From NCBI GenBank assembly GCA_030686995.1, contig JARVZY010002408.1, positions 62,001 to 126,000 of the forward strand: a stretch of DNA of 64,000 nucleotides, written 5' to 3'. The notes under the pieces are model-generated. The model did not search any database, was not told the DNA's origin, and saw only the letters and a program-made list of their open reading frames with translations. Numbering within the stretch: position 1 is the first letter of the stretch; every line of letters begins with the position of its first letter. Shown here in pieces: positions 11,885 to 24,122 of this stretch. Origin of the DNA: Artemisia argyi. Lineage: Eukaryota; Streptophyta; Magnoliopsida; Asterales; Asteraceae. A program made the position numbers and the translations under genes.

Positions 11885-14753
11885 ATTATGTTACAACTTT
11901 TTTTTGTCGTAAACACATTAAAGACGTGTAAAAGTTATTAGGTGTTGCGGGTCAGTCCACCCCACCCCTTTTAACCCGCTACCTAACCCGCCCATGTCAC
12001 ACTGAAAATTTGCGTATTACAGCTGTATACATACCGTTGAATTCAGCAACTCTGGCTGCTTTATTAACCGCTCATTCACTTCCAACAAAGAGCCTTTTAT
12101 ACAACATCTGTCAAAACCAATTTACAGTTCAACTTACACAAGTAATACCACATTCAAAGTAAGCAATACATTTATCATGATTTTGGAGAATATTTTTATC
12201 TCACATATAGCGAAAAAGACTATAAACTAAAAGAAACTAGAGCATATACGCCCTGAATTCGAAGCGAATGTTCGAAAACCGAATGGACATCTTTCAACTT
12301 CAAGATATAATAAGAATTATTCAATTTTTTGGCATAATTTGATAGCAATATATGAGTATTTTGACTCGTTGAGAAGAAGGCGGTGCTAGAATTGTACATG
12401 ATATCATATTTTTAGTTGAAATGTTATATGTACCACAATGGAAGAAGTAGACTCTTCACGAATGCATTAAAATACTTACCACTCTTTAATCCGCAAAATA
12501 ATTTCGTGAAATATTGGTGAACAATATCTTGATCTAACACAGGATTACATCTATAACGCATAAAATAAAGTTAGAAATAAGAACCTACCTCACAATATAG
12601 AAAGTGTTGTTGGTGCATACTTTACATAAAGCTGTGTTGGACTCAAAATGTTGTGCATTCTGCAAAAAAAGAGAATAATATATTTAGTTACAAAACATGA
12701 AAGCCATCAGCATCGCTTAATTAGTCAAATGTGAAAAAATTCTCTTCTTGAAAGAAGAGATCGATAAATGCAAGGGATCTCATCTATAAGATGGATAAGC
12801 TTTGAATTTTGGGATCAACTTAGCTAATATTCAACAATAAATTCATATGCACCAAATGACGGGACAAGAAACTATATGTGTACATAAAACCTTGTAACAA
12901 ATGCAAAAAAAAAAAAAGAAAAATGTCAGTGATTATTTAGCAAGGTTCATATGAAGCTGCTTTATAACATCAAGTTGTAAAGTAAATTCAAGTGTCTCTC
13001 GTTTTCAAGAATATTTTGCTACACGAAAGTATAACAATGGATATTGGTCACAAAATGATTTGTGAATTTTTTTTTTTTTTTTTTTTTTTTTTTATGACAA
13101 CATATTCTAACAAGTAGTATTTATCAGAAAGAATAACTTCATAATTTCACTACCGAATAAATTGGCCCTTTTTCACATGACTGCCATATTTCATCACAAT
13201 TACTAACCACCTAAAACTTTAGTTGAAAAAGATTAAGACTTAAGAGAAAAGGTTTAAAGAAGCATCGTACCCTTTTGCGCTTCCCAGTGACCTTGATCTC
13301 ACTCCGGTTAGACTTTCCAACATTAAAGTCCACCGAAGTGACACCTCCTTCATCCTTAAAGGCCACATGACCAGCAGCCATTCCAATTACGCACAAGCTT
13401 CATTCAAAAATTAGGAAAGGGGGTTTATTAACATTATCAATCATAGTCCATTATATATCAGTTAATATCCGTAATTCCTAACTATAGATCATTTGAGCAC
13501 AAAATGGTTTCAATGTTTGGAGAAAAAGATGACAAATCTTAAAAATAAATGGGGACTTTATCATTAGTTGTCTAAACACCAATCTTCCCCGTTAAACAAT
13601 CTTTTGGTAGCTTCATAACTTGGTTATTCTCTTATTTTCATTTTCTTTACATGTAACTACTAACTAGATTAATCACTACTGAGAATCACTATAGTAATTA
13701 GTAAGTTCATTAGCAAGAGCACACGTTCTAAGGAGAAGAGGGGTGCCAACACAAGTTACGGAATTCATACCCATTTGCATGGCGATAAATATATTGATCA
13801 TGCTCCGGCTTCATAAAATCTAAGAACATCCAAAACACAATATTGTAACAAAAAAACATGTTAGAAAAAGAGATTATACAACGAAAATCCGTTTGTCAGA
13901 TAATCAACCTACATGATTCTAATAACAAACCTAGTACTTATCACATATTTATTTATAACCTAACACCCTTTTCTAAAGTCAATCCGAGTAGCCAAAACTT
14001 ATTCAAAAATTATTCAAATTTATATCAATTTTCTAGTTTAAAAGTAATCAAACAAGCATCACAAAATAAACGGCCAAATGCATGCTACGTACACAAATAT
14101 ATCCTTTGGGCGTACAAGTCAAACTAGTTCCCCATTTAACTTCAAATTTGATAAAATCACATTTAGCCATTTAGGGTATGTTTGATAAGGAGCGTTTAGA
14201 ATTGAAAGCTCATTTGGCAATGAACGTTTATGTTTTCTAAACGCTACTATTCAAATGCTACTTGAAGAAGCGTTTGGCTTTTTGTCTTTTTATACTTTAT
14301 AATTAAAGATAAAGCTACGTTATTAAACGCTTTTATAAAACAAACGACTACCGCTAACTGTTAACACCTGCAGCAAATTTTTCCAAACATAGCCTTAATT
14401 CAACAGCAACAACATTTAACCTTAATTAGTCCACATTTAACCTCTCAATACAAATCCCATAAAATTGTCACTTCAAATTAAATAAAAAACATACTTTACA
14501 ACAAAACACACCCATCTAAAAAATACACAAATTTAACAAGAATAAAGAAAAGGGTAAATGCAAATTAATTACCAGGAGCAAAATAAGCAACAAAATTGAA
14601 TTCAATAGCAGAAGTTGGATTAATTGGTAAATCATTAACGTTTGGTAACAAAAGCTCATGTAACTGCTTTTCACTGTCATCCTCGTTACTCTTAATGGCT
14701 GTTGGGTTTTCTTTAACGACTTGTGATTCTTCTTCTGCTATTTGGGTTGTCAT
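11389..14753 (-). CDS. Abitram/FAM206-like protein (six exons, complete)
   Basis: Exons on the minus strand: 14573-14753, 13771-13819, 13271-13397, 12589-12659, 12035-12107 and 11389-11499. All junctions are GT-AG and phases agree, giving 203 residues. The first about 50 residues are acidic and variable. The core then reads FAPDFMKPEHDQYIYRHANG, GHVAFKDEGGVTSVDFNVG, KVTGKRKRNAQHFESNTALC, CCIKGSLLEVNERLIKQPEL and REGYVAIIMPRP. This order matches the Abitram (FAM206A, actin-binding transcription modulator) family, whose core resembles the glycine cleavage H / lipoyl fold. No lipoylation lysine motif is evident. In animals Abitram binds actin; the plant role is not established. Intron 5 holds a SINE tail and intron 3 a long T tract. 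The start is the only in-frame ATG before the conserved core. Confidence 0.88.
11700..11881 (+). mobile_element. 5'-truncated tRNA-derived SINE with poly(A) tail
   Basis: A B-box-like GGTTCAAGTCCC lies at 11754-11765, preceded by GAAGGTTGTG as in tRNA-derived SINE heads. The body ends in about 40 consecutive A residues (11842-11881). No convincing A box is seen, so the 5' part is probably missing. It lies in intron 5 of the Abitram-like gene, in opposite orientation. Confidence 0.6.
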
Positions 14754-15452
14754 TGGAATTTGATTTAACGGCGAATTTTTTTGTACCAGTTTGGTTTATT
14801 GACCCGAGTGATGAATTTGATGGTTGTTTATGAGTTGGGTTATATGGGCTAATAAGATGAGATATTGGATTGTTTTGGGGCTTAGAAGTATAGCCCAAAA
14901 TCTAGATTTTATTAAGATTTGAATTGTGATTCCACAAGAAGGAATTGATTGATGAATCTTCGGGTTAAGTCCCTCACTAACGGACTTCTAACCCAATAAA
15001 ACCAAGATAGCACCTTTGCTAGTTCCCCTTCTCAACAAGTACCTCGTTGGCGAGCAAGTACTTCTTACTCTTCTTATATTTATGCTTAGACGTGATTGTG
15101 TGTGTTGTTGCCGTTAAAAACCGCATCTTGATTATTGTTAGTTTCTATTAAGTTTTCTACGAGGACACCATGCACGGACGTTACATGGTCTGATAACACC
15201 TATGTAAGCACCATAGTGCACCGGTGGCCATGGTATGGTTGCGCCGTAGGCGTCACCCTACGTCAATGGTGAAGTTTTCAACTTTTTATATTATAAATTT
15301 TTTAAAAATTTGATGCATGCAATGGTCAAAATTGCAACAGTGAACAATTTAATGCCTCATTTTTTTCAATAAATACCCACAAACAATCAAACGCAATCAC
15401 AATTAACTTAATTTATATAGTTTCACATACACTTCAATCTTCTCTCCCAAAA
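14754..15452. other. Intergenic region upstream of the Abitram-like gene
   Basis: This is the 5' flank of the minus-strand Abitram-like gene and then AT-rich sequence. No further gene, RNA or repeat is recognised. A short GC-richer patch at about 15190-15270 has no protein match that I know. Confidence 0.4.
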
Positions 15453-15701
15453 ATGAGTAACCAAAACAACGATTGACTCATGAACAATATATCCCCCCGT
15501 TTTCTTCGTCTGCTAATCCAATTCCTCACAACCCGCTACACCATCATCTGCTAATTATATTTCTTCAAAACACATACCACTACCCTCCTTTGAAAAATAT
15601 GCTTCCGAACAGACATATTTTTCACGACCCGCTTTTCCATAACCAAATTTCCAAATGAACCAAGATGCTTTTAACCATATGGCTTTATTCCAACTTCAAC
15701 A
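15453..15701 (+). pseudogene. Possible truncated 5' end of a repeat-family protein, cut by the Copia LTR
   Basis: An ATG at 15453 opens MSNQNND and then a stop (TGA). The shifted frames give proline-, asparagine- and histidine-rich sequence with local matches to an N-terminal low-complexity region such as NQDAFNHMALFQLQQ. The coding look ends exactly where the Copia 5' LTR begins. Such Asn/Gln/Pro-rich starts are seen in Harbinger ORF1 (Myb/NAM-like) proteins, but no diagnostic domain survives, so the identity is a guess. Confidence 0.25.
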
Positions 15702-15896
15702 ACTAAAGATAAGTTGAAGGTTTAGATTTTAAAGGTGTAGATAGTGCAGGGTGCTTTATGTAAATAGTTAGGATGGTTTGTTAGAAGCAGTTATTACTGT
15801 ATATATTCAAATGTATCCCTCTCATTCTCATTTAAGTAACAATAACATCATTTTCATTTTCTCTCAAATCCTTTGTTCACCATATTTTACTTCACA
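15702..15896 (+). repeat. Copia 5' LTR
   Basis: It matches the 3' LTR beginning at 26530 (shared TAAAGATAAGTTGAAGGTTT, then GGATGGTTTGTTAGAAGCAG and GTATCCCTCTCATTCTCATT). It ends TTCACA directly before the primer binding site. Its opening TG is replaced by AC, so the first bases are damaged. Confidence 0.85.
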
Positions 15897-15908
15897 TGGT
15901 ATCAGAGC
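15897..15908 (+). promoter_or_regulatory. Copia primer binding site (tRNA-iMet type)
   Basis: TGGTATCAGAGC starts immediately after the 5' LTR. It is the standard complement of the 3' end of plant initiator methionine tRNA, used to prime minus-strand synthesis. Confidence 0.85.
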
Positions 15909-15992
15909 TTATGGTGACTCTGATAATCTAATTTCACCGTTAAACCGTCATTACACCACCGTAAACTGTTGTTACACCATTGTTAATCTCAA

Positions 15993-16441
15993 TGTTATAA
16001 ATGGCGTAAGGCGTGGCGTGGCGGCAAGGCCACGCCTCAAGCCTTACGCGCCATGGCGAAGCCATGGCGTTTTTTGCGGCGTGACTAAGGCGGCGAAAAA
16101 ATATTTATATATTTATCATTTATGTTATAATATCATATTTCATATACATTTGAACTACTATATTAGACATTTAACTACTACTTCTTATATAATTATCAGA
16201 TCCAAATAACAAATAGCCCAAATTTCAAATGATCGTTCAAATAGTTATTAAAATAATAATAATAATTAAAAAAAAAAAACAAAAAAACCAAAACTGTTTC
16301 AAAAAGGCGCGCCACGCCTTACCAAAAGGCGCGCCTTGTCACGCCTTTTCCCACGCCACGCCTAGAGCAGCCGCCATGGTCTATTTCGTGGCGGCGAGGT
16401 CACGCCTCGCGCCTTGGCGACGCCTTGGCGCGCCTTTTAGA
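15993..16441. mobile_element. GC-rich fold-back element built of GGCG/CGCC palindromes
   Basis: Both ends (15993-16100 and 16300-16441) are packed with GGCGTAAGGCGTGGCG and its complements; an AT-rich centre lies between. The outer edges read TTATAAATGGCG and CGCCTTTTAGAACA, an imperfect inverted pair. CAATG occurs at both outer edges and may be part of a target duplication. It interrupts the Copia leader. It is far more GC-rich than its surroundings and able to form many hairpins. No coding sense. Confidence 0.6.
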
Positions 16442-16639
16442 ACAATGGTTAATCTTCATCATTTCACTGTTAATCTGTTGTGGTGTGTGTATATTAATTG
16501 GTTGTGTTCTGATCAATTAATTGTGTGTTATTGAATAAAAAGATCTCTATTTATGTTTAATTGGGATCTTGATCGTGTTCTTGATCGTATTTTTGACATT
16601 AGGTCTAGATTTAGGGAAAATTAGTTTAATCAATTTCCG

Positions 16640-17225
16640 CTGCTTGTCGTAATGGATCCGAGTAATCCTCTCTACATTATCTGATGGTCTAGGATCATTG
16701 CCTATCCAGGAGAAGTTAACTGGAGCACAAAACTATCGTTCTTGGAGATGTGCTATTGAAATTGGCTTGTCTACCAAAAGAAAGTTAGGGTTTGTGAAAG
16801 GTACAGTTCCTAGACCACCTGGTATTCCAGTTCCACCTATTACTGCTGAACAAAATGTTGTTAGTCATGAATTGTTGGAAACATGTAATAGTCTTGTCAT
16901 TATTTAGATTATGAGTTCTATTTCTGAGCCTATTGCCAAATCTATTATGTTCATTGGTACAGCTAGTGAGATATGGATTCAGTTGGAGACTAGGTTTTCA
17001 CTTAGTAATGGTTCAAGCAAGTATAAGCTGAGTAAGGAATGTTTTGAAATTCAACAACATGGTGGATCTGTGAGGGAGTATTATACTAGGTTGAAGTGTG
17101 TTTGGGAGGAATTGGATTCTATGGATGTATTGCCTAGGCTGATTAATGTGACTCCTGAGATGTCATTCTTCTTGATGGCTGTGGAAAATAAAAAGAAGAG
17201 CAAAGATTGTTTCAGTTTTTGAATG
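16640..17225 (+). pseudogene. Copia gag remnant
   Basis: The frame contains PIQEKLTGAQNYRSWRCAIE and, further on, ECFEIQQHGGSVREYYTRLK and VWEELDSM. These are typical of the gag (UBN2/retrotran_gag type) of plant Copia elements, with the conserved NYxxW start and YYTRLKxxWEEL. A TAG replaces the Trp codon in the LVIxW motif near 16905, and downstream frames are broken. The zinc knuckle is not recognisable. Confidence 0.8.
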
Positions 17226-17270
17226 GTTTAGATGACTGTTATAGCGCATAGAGAAGTCAGCTATTGTTGA

Positions 17271-17884
17271 TTGACCTTCTTCCTAATGTTGATAATGCCT
17301 GTTCAGTCATACAGCAGGAAGAATCTCAAAAGTACTCTATATTATTGGATTCTAGACACAGGTACTACTGATCATATGACTCCTCATTCTAAGGCTATGC
17401 TAAATGCTAAAATTTTGAAAATTCTTCCAAATATTACCCTTCCAGATGGTCATTCTTCTGACATTACACAAATAGGACAGACTAAGCTGAAAAATGGAAT
17501 AGTGCTTAAGGATGTTCTCTGTGTTCCATCATTCAAGTTCAATTTGTTATCTGTCCCTAAGCTTACCAAAGATAACAATTGTGTGGCCATTTTCTTTCCA
17601 AATTTTTGTGTCCTCCAAGACTTGACAACAAGGAACGTGTTGGGTCTGGGTAAGAAGATTGTTGGCTTGTATCATCTTCTGAATGTACCCATGGATTCAA
17701 TGGATGGTAAGCTTAGAGAGATGGTAGATTCTCATGTTTCTAATGGTTTGTTTTCCTGTTCTGCTGGAGTTTACAATAAGACTGTATGTTCTAATATGTT
17801 TAGTCTGTGGCATCATAGATTAGGACACCTTTCTCTTTAAAAAAATGAAGCACATTGATTGTACTGATGTATCAACTGTGAATG
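17271..17884 (+). pseudogene. Copia protease and pre-integrase remnant
   Basis: The protease active site appears as YWILDTGTTDHMTPHS (usual form DSGATDHM). The pattern LCVPSFKFNLLSVPKLT and the pre-integrase LWHHRLGHLSL follow. A frameshift at about 17840 leads into KMKHIDCTDVSTVNA. The element is then cut at 17885 by a CACTA-type end, so the integrase HHCC tail and catalytic core are gone. Confidence 0.85.
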
Positions 17885-18333
17885 CACTGGTACAAAAACT
17901 AGTATTGGTCACGCCAGAAATGTATGACGATATGTATATAGTCACACACGTTTTTTTTTTGTCATGTGTCAACTAAAGGTGCCGCCACCGTAGGTGGCAT
18001 ATGGTCACATTGTTGAGTTTGTGACCTTTTCCATTGAAAAAGAATGACCAAAACCCCAAATATGTGTGACAAATTAGGCACCAGTTTTGTTGGATTAGTC
18101 ATTATCAGTGACCGTAAACACTTTATAGTCACACAAATGTTTTTTTGAGAGTAACTATTGCTCGTCCTTTGGCCACATAAATATATAATATATGTGACAC
18201 TTGAGATGATTTATCCAAGTAAATATGTATTATGTGTGACTATTTCCCGGGCCACATGAGTATATAATAAACGTGACGTTTTGTGATGATTTAGTCACAT
18301 AACAGGTATTGTTTTTTAGAGTTAGTCACATAC

Positions 18334-18387
<54 letters not shown>

Positions 18388-18780
18388 GGCAAAAAATGTT
18401 AATAAGTGTGACCATATGTTGTTTAAAGTGAAGAAATGTGTATTTTGTGTGACTATTGTTCATCCAATGGCGACATTAATTTTTTGTTTATGTGGCCTTT
18501 TGTAATATTTAGTCACATAAAGCATATTTGTTTTGGGTATTTAGTCACAAACAATTAAGCATAAAGTGGCCCAAAATGTCAGTAAGTGTGATCATATGTT
18601 GTTTAAAGTGAAGAAATGTATATTTTATGTGACTATTGGTCATCCAATTGCTACATAAATTTTTTTGTGTGGCCTTTTATAATAATTTAGTCCCACAACG
18701 AATTAAGCAAACAGTGACCAAACGTGTTAATAAATGTGACTGTATGCATCTTTTAGTCACATTTAAAAAATCAATATATA
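17885..18780. mobile_element. Left end of a CACTA-like transposon with subterminal repeats
   Basis: The sequence starts CACTGGTACAAAAACTAG within the Copia integrase gene. It is followed by about 0.9 kb of short GTCACAT / ATGTGAC motifs in both orientations. These include two near-direct copies of TGTTGTTTAAAGTGAAGAAA (about 18418 and 18598) and an A tract of about 45 bases (18341-18385). This is the style of CACTA subterminal regions. No matching right end CCAGTG is found before 24122, so the element is truncated or rearranged. Confidence 0.6.
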
Positions 18781-19072
18781 TCAAAACAAATTCAATACAA
18801 TAAAAATGGAATGTATATAACTGACTCACTAATACATATCATATAAAGCAGTACTAACTATATGAACCAACAATATTAACTTATAACTAACAGTTGTAAC
18901 TAATACACTAGCAGTTTCAACGAGGGCTTCATGTTCTTCGTCCAACCTTTTTATCTTTTCTCTGATTCATGAAAGTAACTGAAGTTATTTGCATAATGGG
19001 AAGTAACCATCTTGTTTTTTTTTCCTTAAAATTCTGCTCGTGGCATCCATGATTCATGAAAGTAACTGAAGT

Positions 19073-19122
<50 letters not shown>

Positions 19123-21299
19123 CTGAAAACAACAAAGTGAACAAAAGATTTGGCAAAAACAAAACGCAAAAGTTATAATACAATGTCGCAAATAAAAAGT
19201 GTACGTGAGTTGCATATTTTTGAGAAGTGTGCCATCTAAGAAAATCCTCTAACAAACTCAATGTAAATAAGAATAGTGTACTTGGAAAAACAATTAATGT
19301 AGGGGGACTCTAGAATGCCTATTTACTATGCTCAACTGCCACAAAGGAACACCAGCCAATGCTTGCCCAACTATTTTGGCACGTTTCGCTTCTAAAGCTT
19401 TTGTAGCAATATCTGATAAGGTAATTCCACCCTATGAAACAAGAAACTGGTTAATATAAGGCACAATATATTAGATATACATCAAGAGTCACTTGTCCGG
19501 TTAATATAAGGCACAACATATTAGATATACATCAACAGTCACTTGTTCTGGTGAATAATTTTCTTTTAGAATCTAAAGATAGGGAAACTCATATTACAAT
19601 CGTCCCTGACTTTCAAACACATAATACGACGAAAACACCGAACACTAAAAACACTTACTTCGGTTCAATATCTTGAGCGTTCTCAGACCCAGTTGCACAG
19701 CTTCAAGAGGACTTTTCCAAATCTGCATTAGCTTCCAAAAGAAGGTAATCAGTAATTCCATATATACATGATATATAGTGATGCATATGTGCATTAAGGC
19801 CAAATGATACATGCAGAGTAATGTAGTAATGTAGTGAAAGGGATAGGAGGCTGCAGTGTATATCGTGCAAAAATCTCGACAATCTTTTTCACGAACCACG
19901 TCAGTGTTCCAAACGGCTTTGTCATATGACAAGGAAATGACCATTTTCTACACCATGACCATTTAAAATAAGTTAAGAATAACCATAAAATTCTTTCTAG
20001 CTCAATTAGTAAAAGTCTGGTTGATGCAACACTTTTTCTTTATAGATAAATAAATAATAAAGGTAGCGTTAGTGGTTTGATATTCATACATATCTCTAAG
20101 TCAATAAAGTGATAATATGATGAGCATATAATAACTTGTTAGATCGGTAACATTTTCAAACTGGACCACATATTGAACATACTTCCAATAATATACATTT
20201 GCATGCTATATACACATAAGTAGTCTTTTTAATACAATTATATATGATGAAAAATCAGCAACTATACACCCCTATGTATATGCTGAAAAATCAGCATACA
20301 AACACCCTTGTATATGCTAAAAAATCAGCATACAAACACTACTATAAGTGCAGAAAATTCAACATGTAAACACTCTTCTAAGTGCAGAAAATTCAGCAGC
20401 AAAAGCGCCCCTTTTAGTGTAGAAAATCAGCAGCAAAAGTGCCCCTTTTAGTGCAGAAAATCAGCAGCAAATGCGCACACTTTTTGGGGCTGAGATACGC
20501 AAAAACCAGCACCCCTTTGGGGTGGGCTGCGACAGTAAGTAACAAGCAAAGCAAGCTCACCCGATTGGGGGCTGTGGTGTGGTCTAGAAAATAAAACAAC
20601 AGCAACAACAAACACACCCTTCGGGGTGGTTTTGAGCCGAGAACAAACAAACCAAAATTAAACATAACAAGTCACAGAGGCTGAAAACAAACTCCCATAG
20701 TTTCATGTTAATCAAAAAACTAAAACCAAAAATAAACCAAGCTAAACACAAGGAAGCACCCACCATGAGTGACTCATGCTGAACCAAGACAACTTGTGGC
20801 TCTCAGTGGTGGGTCAAACAAATTAAACTAAGCTCACCCTTATGGGTCGCTGTGACAGCGAACAAACAAACACCCCGATAAGCACCAAAATCAGCTTTTA
20901 AGCAACCCAATAATCTACAAGCTTGAACTAAAAAAATCAAATAGGCTAGACATCAAATAAATTGAAAAAAGGACCAACACCCCCCAAGGCTCGAACCCGA
21001 GGCCTTGGCGGGCTGTTTTGCACGGAGACCCAAAACAAATAGGTTCATAACTTAACATAACACTAAATAAGCTATAACCTTGACAATAAGAAAATCCATA
21101 TACGACAAACCGTGACCCAAGTGGGTCAATCCTGAAAATAAACTAATCAATCAAACTCCATTGTACCACACGAATCTGGTTATTGAACATATTTATTATA
21201 GTTTTAATTCCACGAAAACTTTGATAACAATTTGATAATCGGTTTTAAAATAAAAAGAGAATGACGAGATTTGTTTCATGATTTGCAGAATATATATTG
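18781..21299. other. Non-coding interior of the insertion, with tandem repeats
   Basis: A T tract of about 48 bases lies near 19075-19122. A two-copy direct repeat of about 53 bp (GGTTAATATAAGGCACAA...) lies at about 19448-19545. An array of units around GCAGAAAATCAGCAGCAAAA, roughly 35 bp, runs at about 20240-20480. Near 20980-21030 a patch with GGCTCGAACCCGAGGCC could be the end of another retroelement. I see no transposase. Confidence 0.5.
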
Positions 21300-24122
21300 T
21301 GTAATATCCAACAGTTCAGATAGTTGAAAGTCGCCAAAGTAGTTCGAATAGTCCGATTTTATTTAAAAATTAAAGAAATATTTTATTATTACAGTAACAT
21401 AATAACTTTTGTTTGTTAAAGGATCTAGACATAAAGTGCAAACTTAATAAAATCCATGAATAATAAGGTAGGGTTGGTCAACTAAAAGCTCATACTCTCA
21501 TCACTCAATCCCAGCCTCTAACTTGATACCTGCCGCAGGGAAAAAAAATGCAGCTGAGCTAACGCTCAGTGAACGGATATAAACATATGAAATATAACTG
21601 AACATAAACGAATAAACAAACAATCCAATGAGAACCTGCTGAGATACAATGTCATGAAGAATATGAAGGGTCATATAAAAATGGAAATCAAAGAATAATC
21701 CAGAAATGGTAAAAGGGATAGTAACAGAATTTGCTCAAGTACCAAAACAATCAATCAAACATTTCATATCACAAATCATATACCGTCAATTTATAAGTAG
21801 TACAAGGAGGGGAGACCTCCCAAGTACCAGAAGTGAAATGGAGTGAATGGCACGTACTACCAATCACTAAGTCAATCAATATCCAATCAATCATTTAGCC
21901 TAGGATGCATCCATACGCTCCTTGCAAAACAGAATACATATACAAGTACTAGATTATACATACATATAACAGACTGGCCATATGCACCATAATCATTATA
22001 ACAGAAGGGAACGACGTGGATCAATCACACCTCCACAGAAAGTGTCACACCATTGGTGCCTCAATGACATGGCCATGGTACCTCCATGGCTAGATAATAG
22101 TTTGGGCAATGGGTCAATTCAAATGGATCAAAACCAAAGGGATCATATCAATGGTTCACTCAAGGGGTTCATATCAAAGTAAATGAATCAAATTCAATGA
22201 ATACGAATCATAAGAAACGAGTAATCAAACAAACGAACTAACCGATAACGATGTAAATAGAAATGAGTATCCAGAATATCCGTACCAATAAGAAATGCAA
22301 ATGAAGTAATGTTTAAAAGTAAGACTGAATATCCGTACCTTAAATGCAATGAAAGGAAAGCAAATGAATGAACAAAAGGAACAACGTTACGTCCTCTCCA
22401 ACGAATCTACACGAGTTCGATTTCATACAATACTTATTAGTTAATCCGATTACTCGTTTTAGGGTTTCATTCTATTTTGTAAGTTTCCACATTGGTAAAC
22501 TTAGGGTTTAATGAGATTATTAATGTCTATTTAGGTTACAATCATTAATGATTAGGTCTAGGGTTAATAAAAACACATCAGATAGTATTAATTCACAAAG
22601 AACTAAGTTTCTTAACAAATTTCTGATTTTAGTATACTTTTACCTTCACTTAATGAATTTTCAAACAATACCAGAAATCAAAATAAAAATTCACAAAAAT
22701 TCTCTCAGAAGCTTTAATGTCTTAAGAGTCTACTTGAATTTTCCCAGAATTTATTACCACGTGTAAATACCATTTCAAAAATCGTCTTCCCAAACTTACC
22801 CAGAAAATTAACTGCACATATATGCAGAAAGTTTGTATTTGGTTAACCAATTTTGACACTTCAAAAAAATCCACAAAAATTACAGAGAGTCACATACATC
22901 CTATATTTAACCTCTGTAAAAGGAGAGATTCTAAATCTTTACGGTTTGAAAATGAAAAATCAAAAACACCAACTGAATTTTCAAACTCGATTTCTCAGCT
23001 TTGACACTTAATCTCCCAAAAATGAAAAGACCATCCTCCCGACCTCCAATGGCTATAAAACTTAATACCCAAAGAGTAAACATCCCAAAATAAGTTTTAG
23101 AATCAAGATTCACATAAAAACACGTTGGTATTATCAATATAGACCCCGTTCAATTGACCCAAAGTTCTGGACAGCTTACCCTTGTGACAGGAAATAACTC
23201 CTTAACCCCTTATAAACCCGAATCGACCTCTAATTAATTTCTAGGGTTTTTCTAGGGTTTTCTCAATTTTAGTAGCTCATAATTAACGTCTGATTAATGA
23301 CCAAGTACTGATGTTTAATGTCAATTAGGGCTAGCACAAAGACACCAAAACAACCCAATAATTACACGACCAAACAATTAACAAAGGGTGCAACATTTTA
23401 TGATTTCATGTGATCACTTTTTAACATGCAATTCTTATAGTAAGATCATAACATATTCAAATAGGTTTAGGTGTTTCATAGATGTTTATGTATATTTAGA
23501 TTATAATGACTACTTGTGTCGAATAGAAAAGAAAGACAAGGACGATTGGTACCTTTGATTAACCGAACAAGAACAGAAAATTATCCCACAAATCAGACCC
23601 TATTACCCCACGAATACAGCAACCACAACAACACCTTAATGATTACGAATACCCCTATTAACACCTTCGAACCTTGGTTCTTGATAGAGAATAATAGCAG
23701 CAGCCTTATGTGTGTGTGTTTGTTTGTGTGAGTCGTATGGTAGAGGGAAGGAAGAACACCAAACTATATAATATAATTAAGAGGAGCGTGTGAAATATTT
23801 AGGAAGGTATTAATTATCCTTTAATTTGGGGTTAAATGACAATCATGGATTCGGTTATAATCTCAATAAGTGTGGCCGAGTTTCATGGGAGAATTAAAGG
23901 GAAATTCAGAATTCATAATGCTTAAACGTGTCGTAATGCTAGGTTTTAGGAATCTTTATTATTTGTACCAAATCCATTTTATTTAGTAAAGACTTAGGTT
24001 ACTAGTTTAGATTTAATTATAACATAAAATAAAGTATAATATTTAATTTAGAATATCATAAAGTTTAAATAAAAATTCAAAATTATACGTATTTTTAAGT
24101 TTACGAATTTGAGGGTTTTACA
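21300..24122 (-). repeat. Long solo or orphan LTR (about 2.8 kb), gypsy/chromovirus style
   Basis: On the minus strand it begins TGTAAAACCCTCAAATTCG and ends GGATATTACA, i.e. TG...CA. A TATA-rich promoter-like region lies at about 23763-23778, followed by a pyrimidine-rich leader. The motif GCTGAGCTAACGCTCAGTGA near 21555 is of a kind seen in long plant gypsy LTRs. Length, ends and layout resemble the complete LTRs at 52952 and 58511, but the sequence is different. The 5-bp flanks (TATTG and CTTGT) do not match, so a clean solo-LTR origin is unproven. Confidence 0.6.

Noticed and set aside
12480..12560. Possible extra exon of the Abitram-like gene
   Set aside because: It looked attractive because of a strong GTAAGT donor, but exon 12589-12659 already reads through to join 12107 in phase, and the extra piece would break the frame.
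18929..19261. Open frame with a poly-Lys run
   Set aside because: Produced by a T tract of about 48 bases read on the other strand.
21300..24122. Proper solo LTR with target duplication
   Set aside because: The 5-bp flanks differ (TATTG and CTTGT), so only an orphan LTR is claimed.
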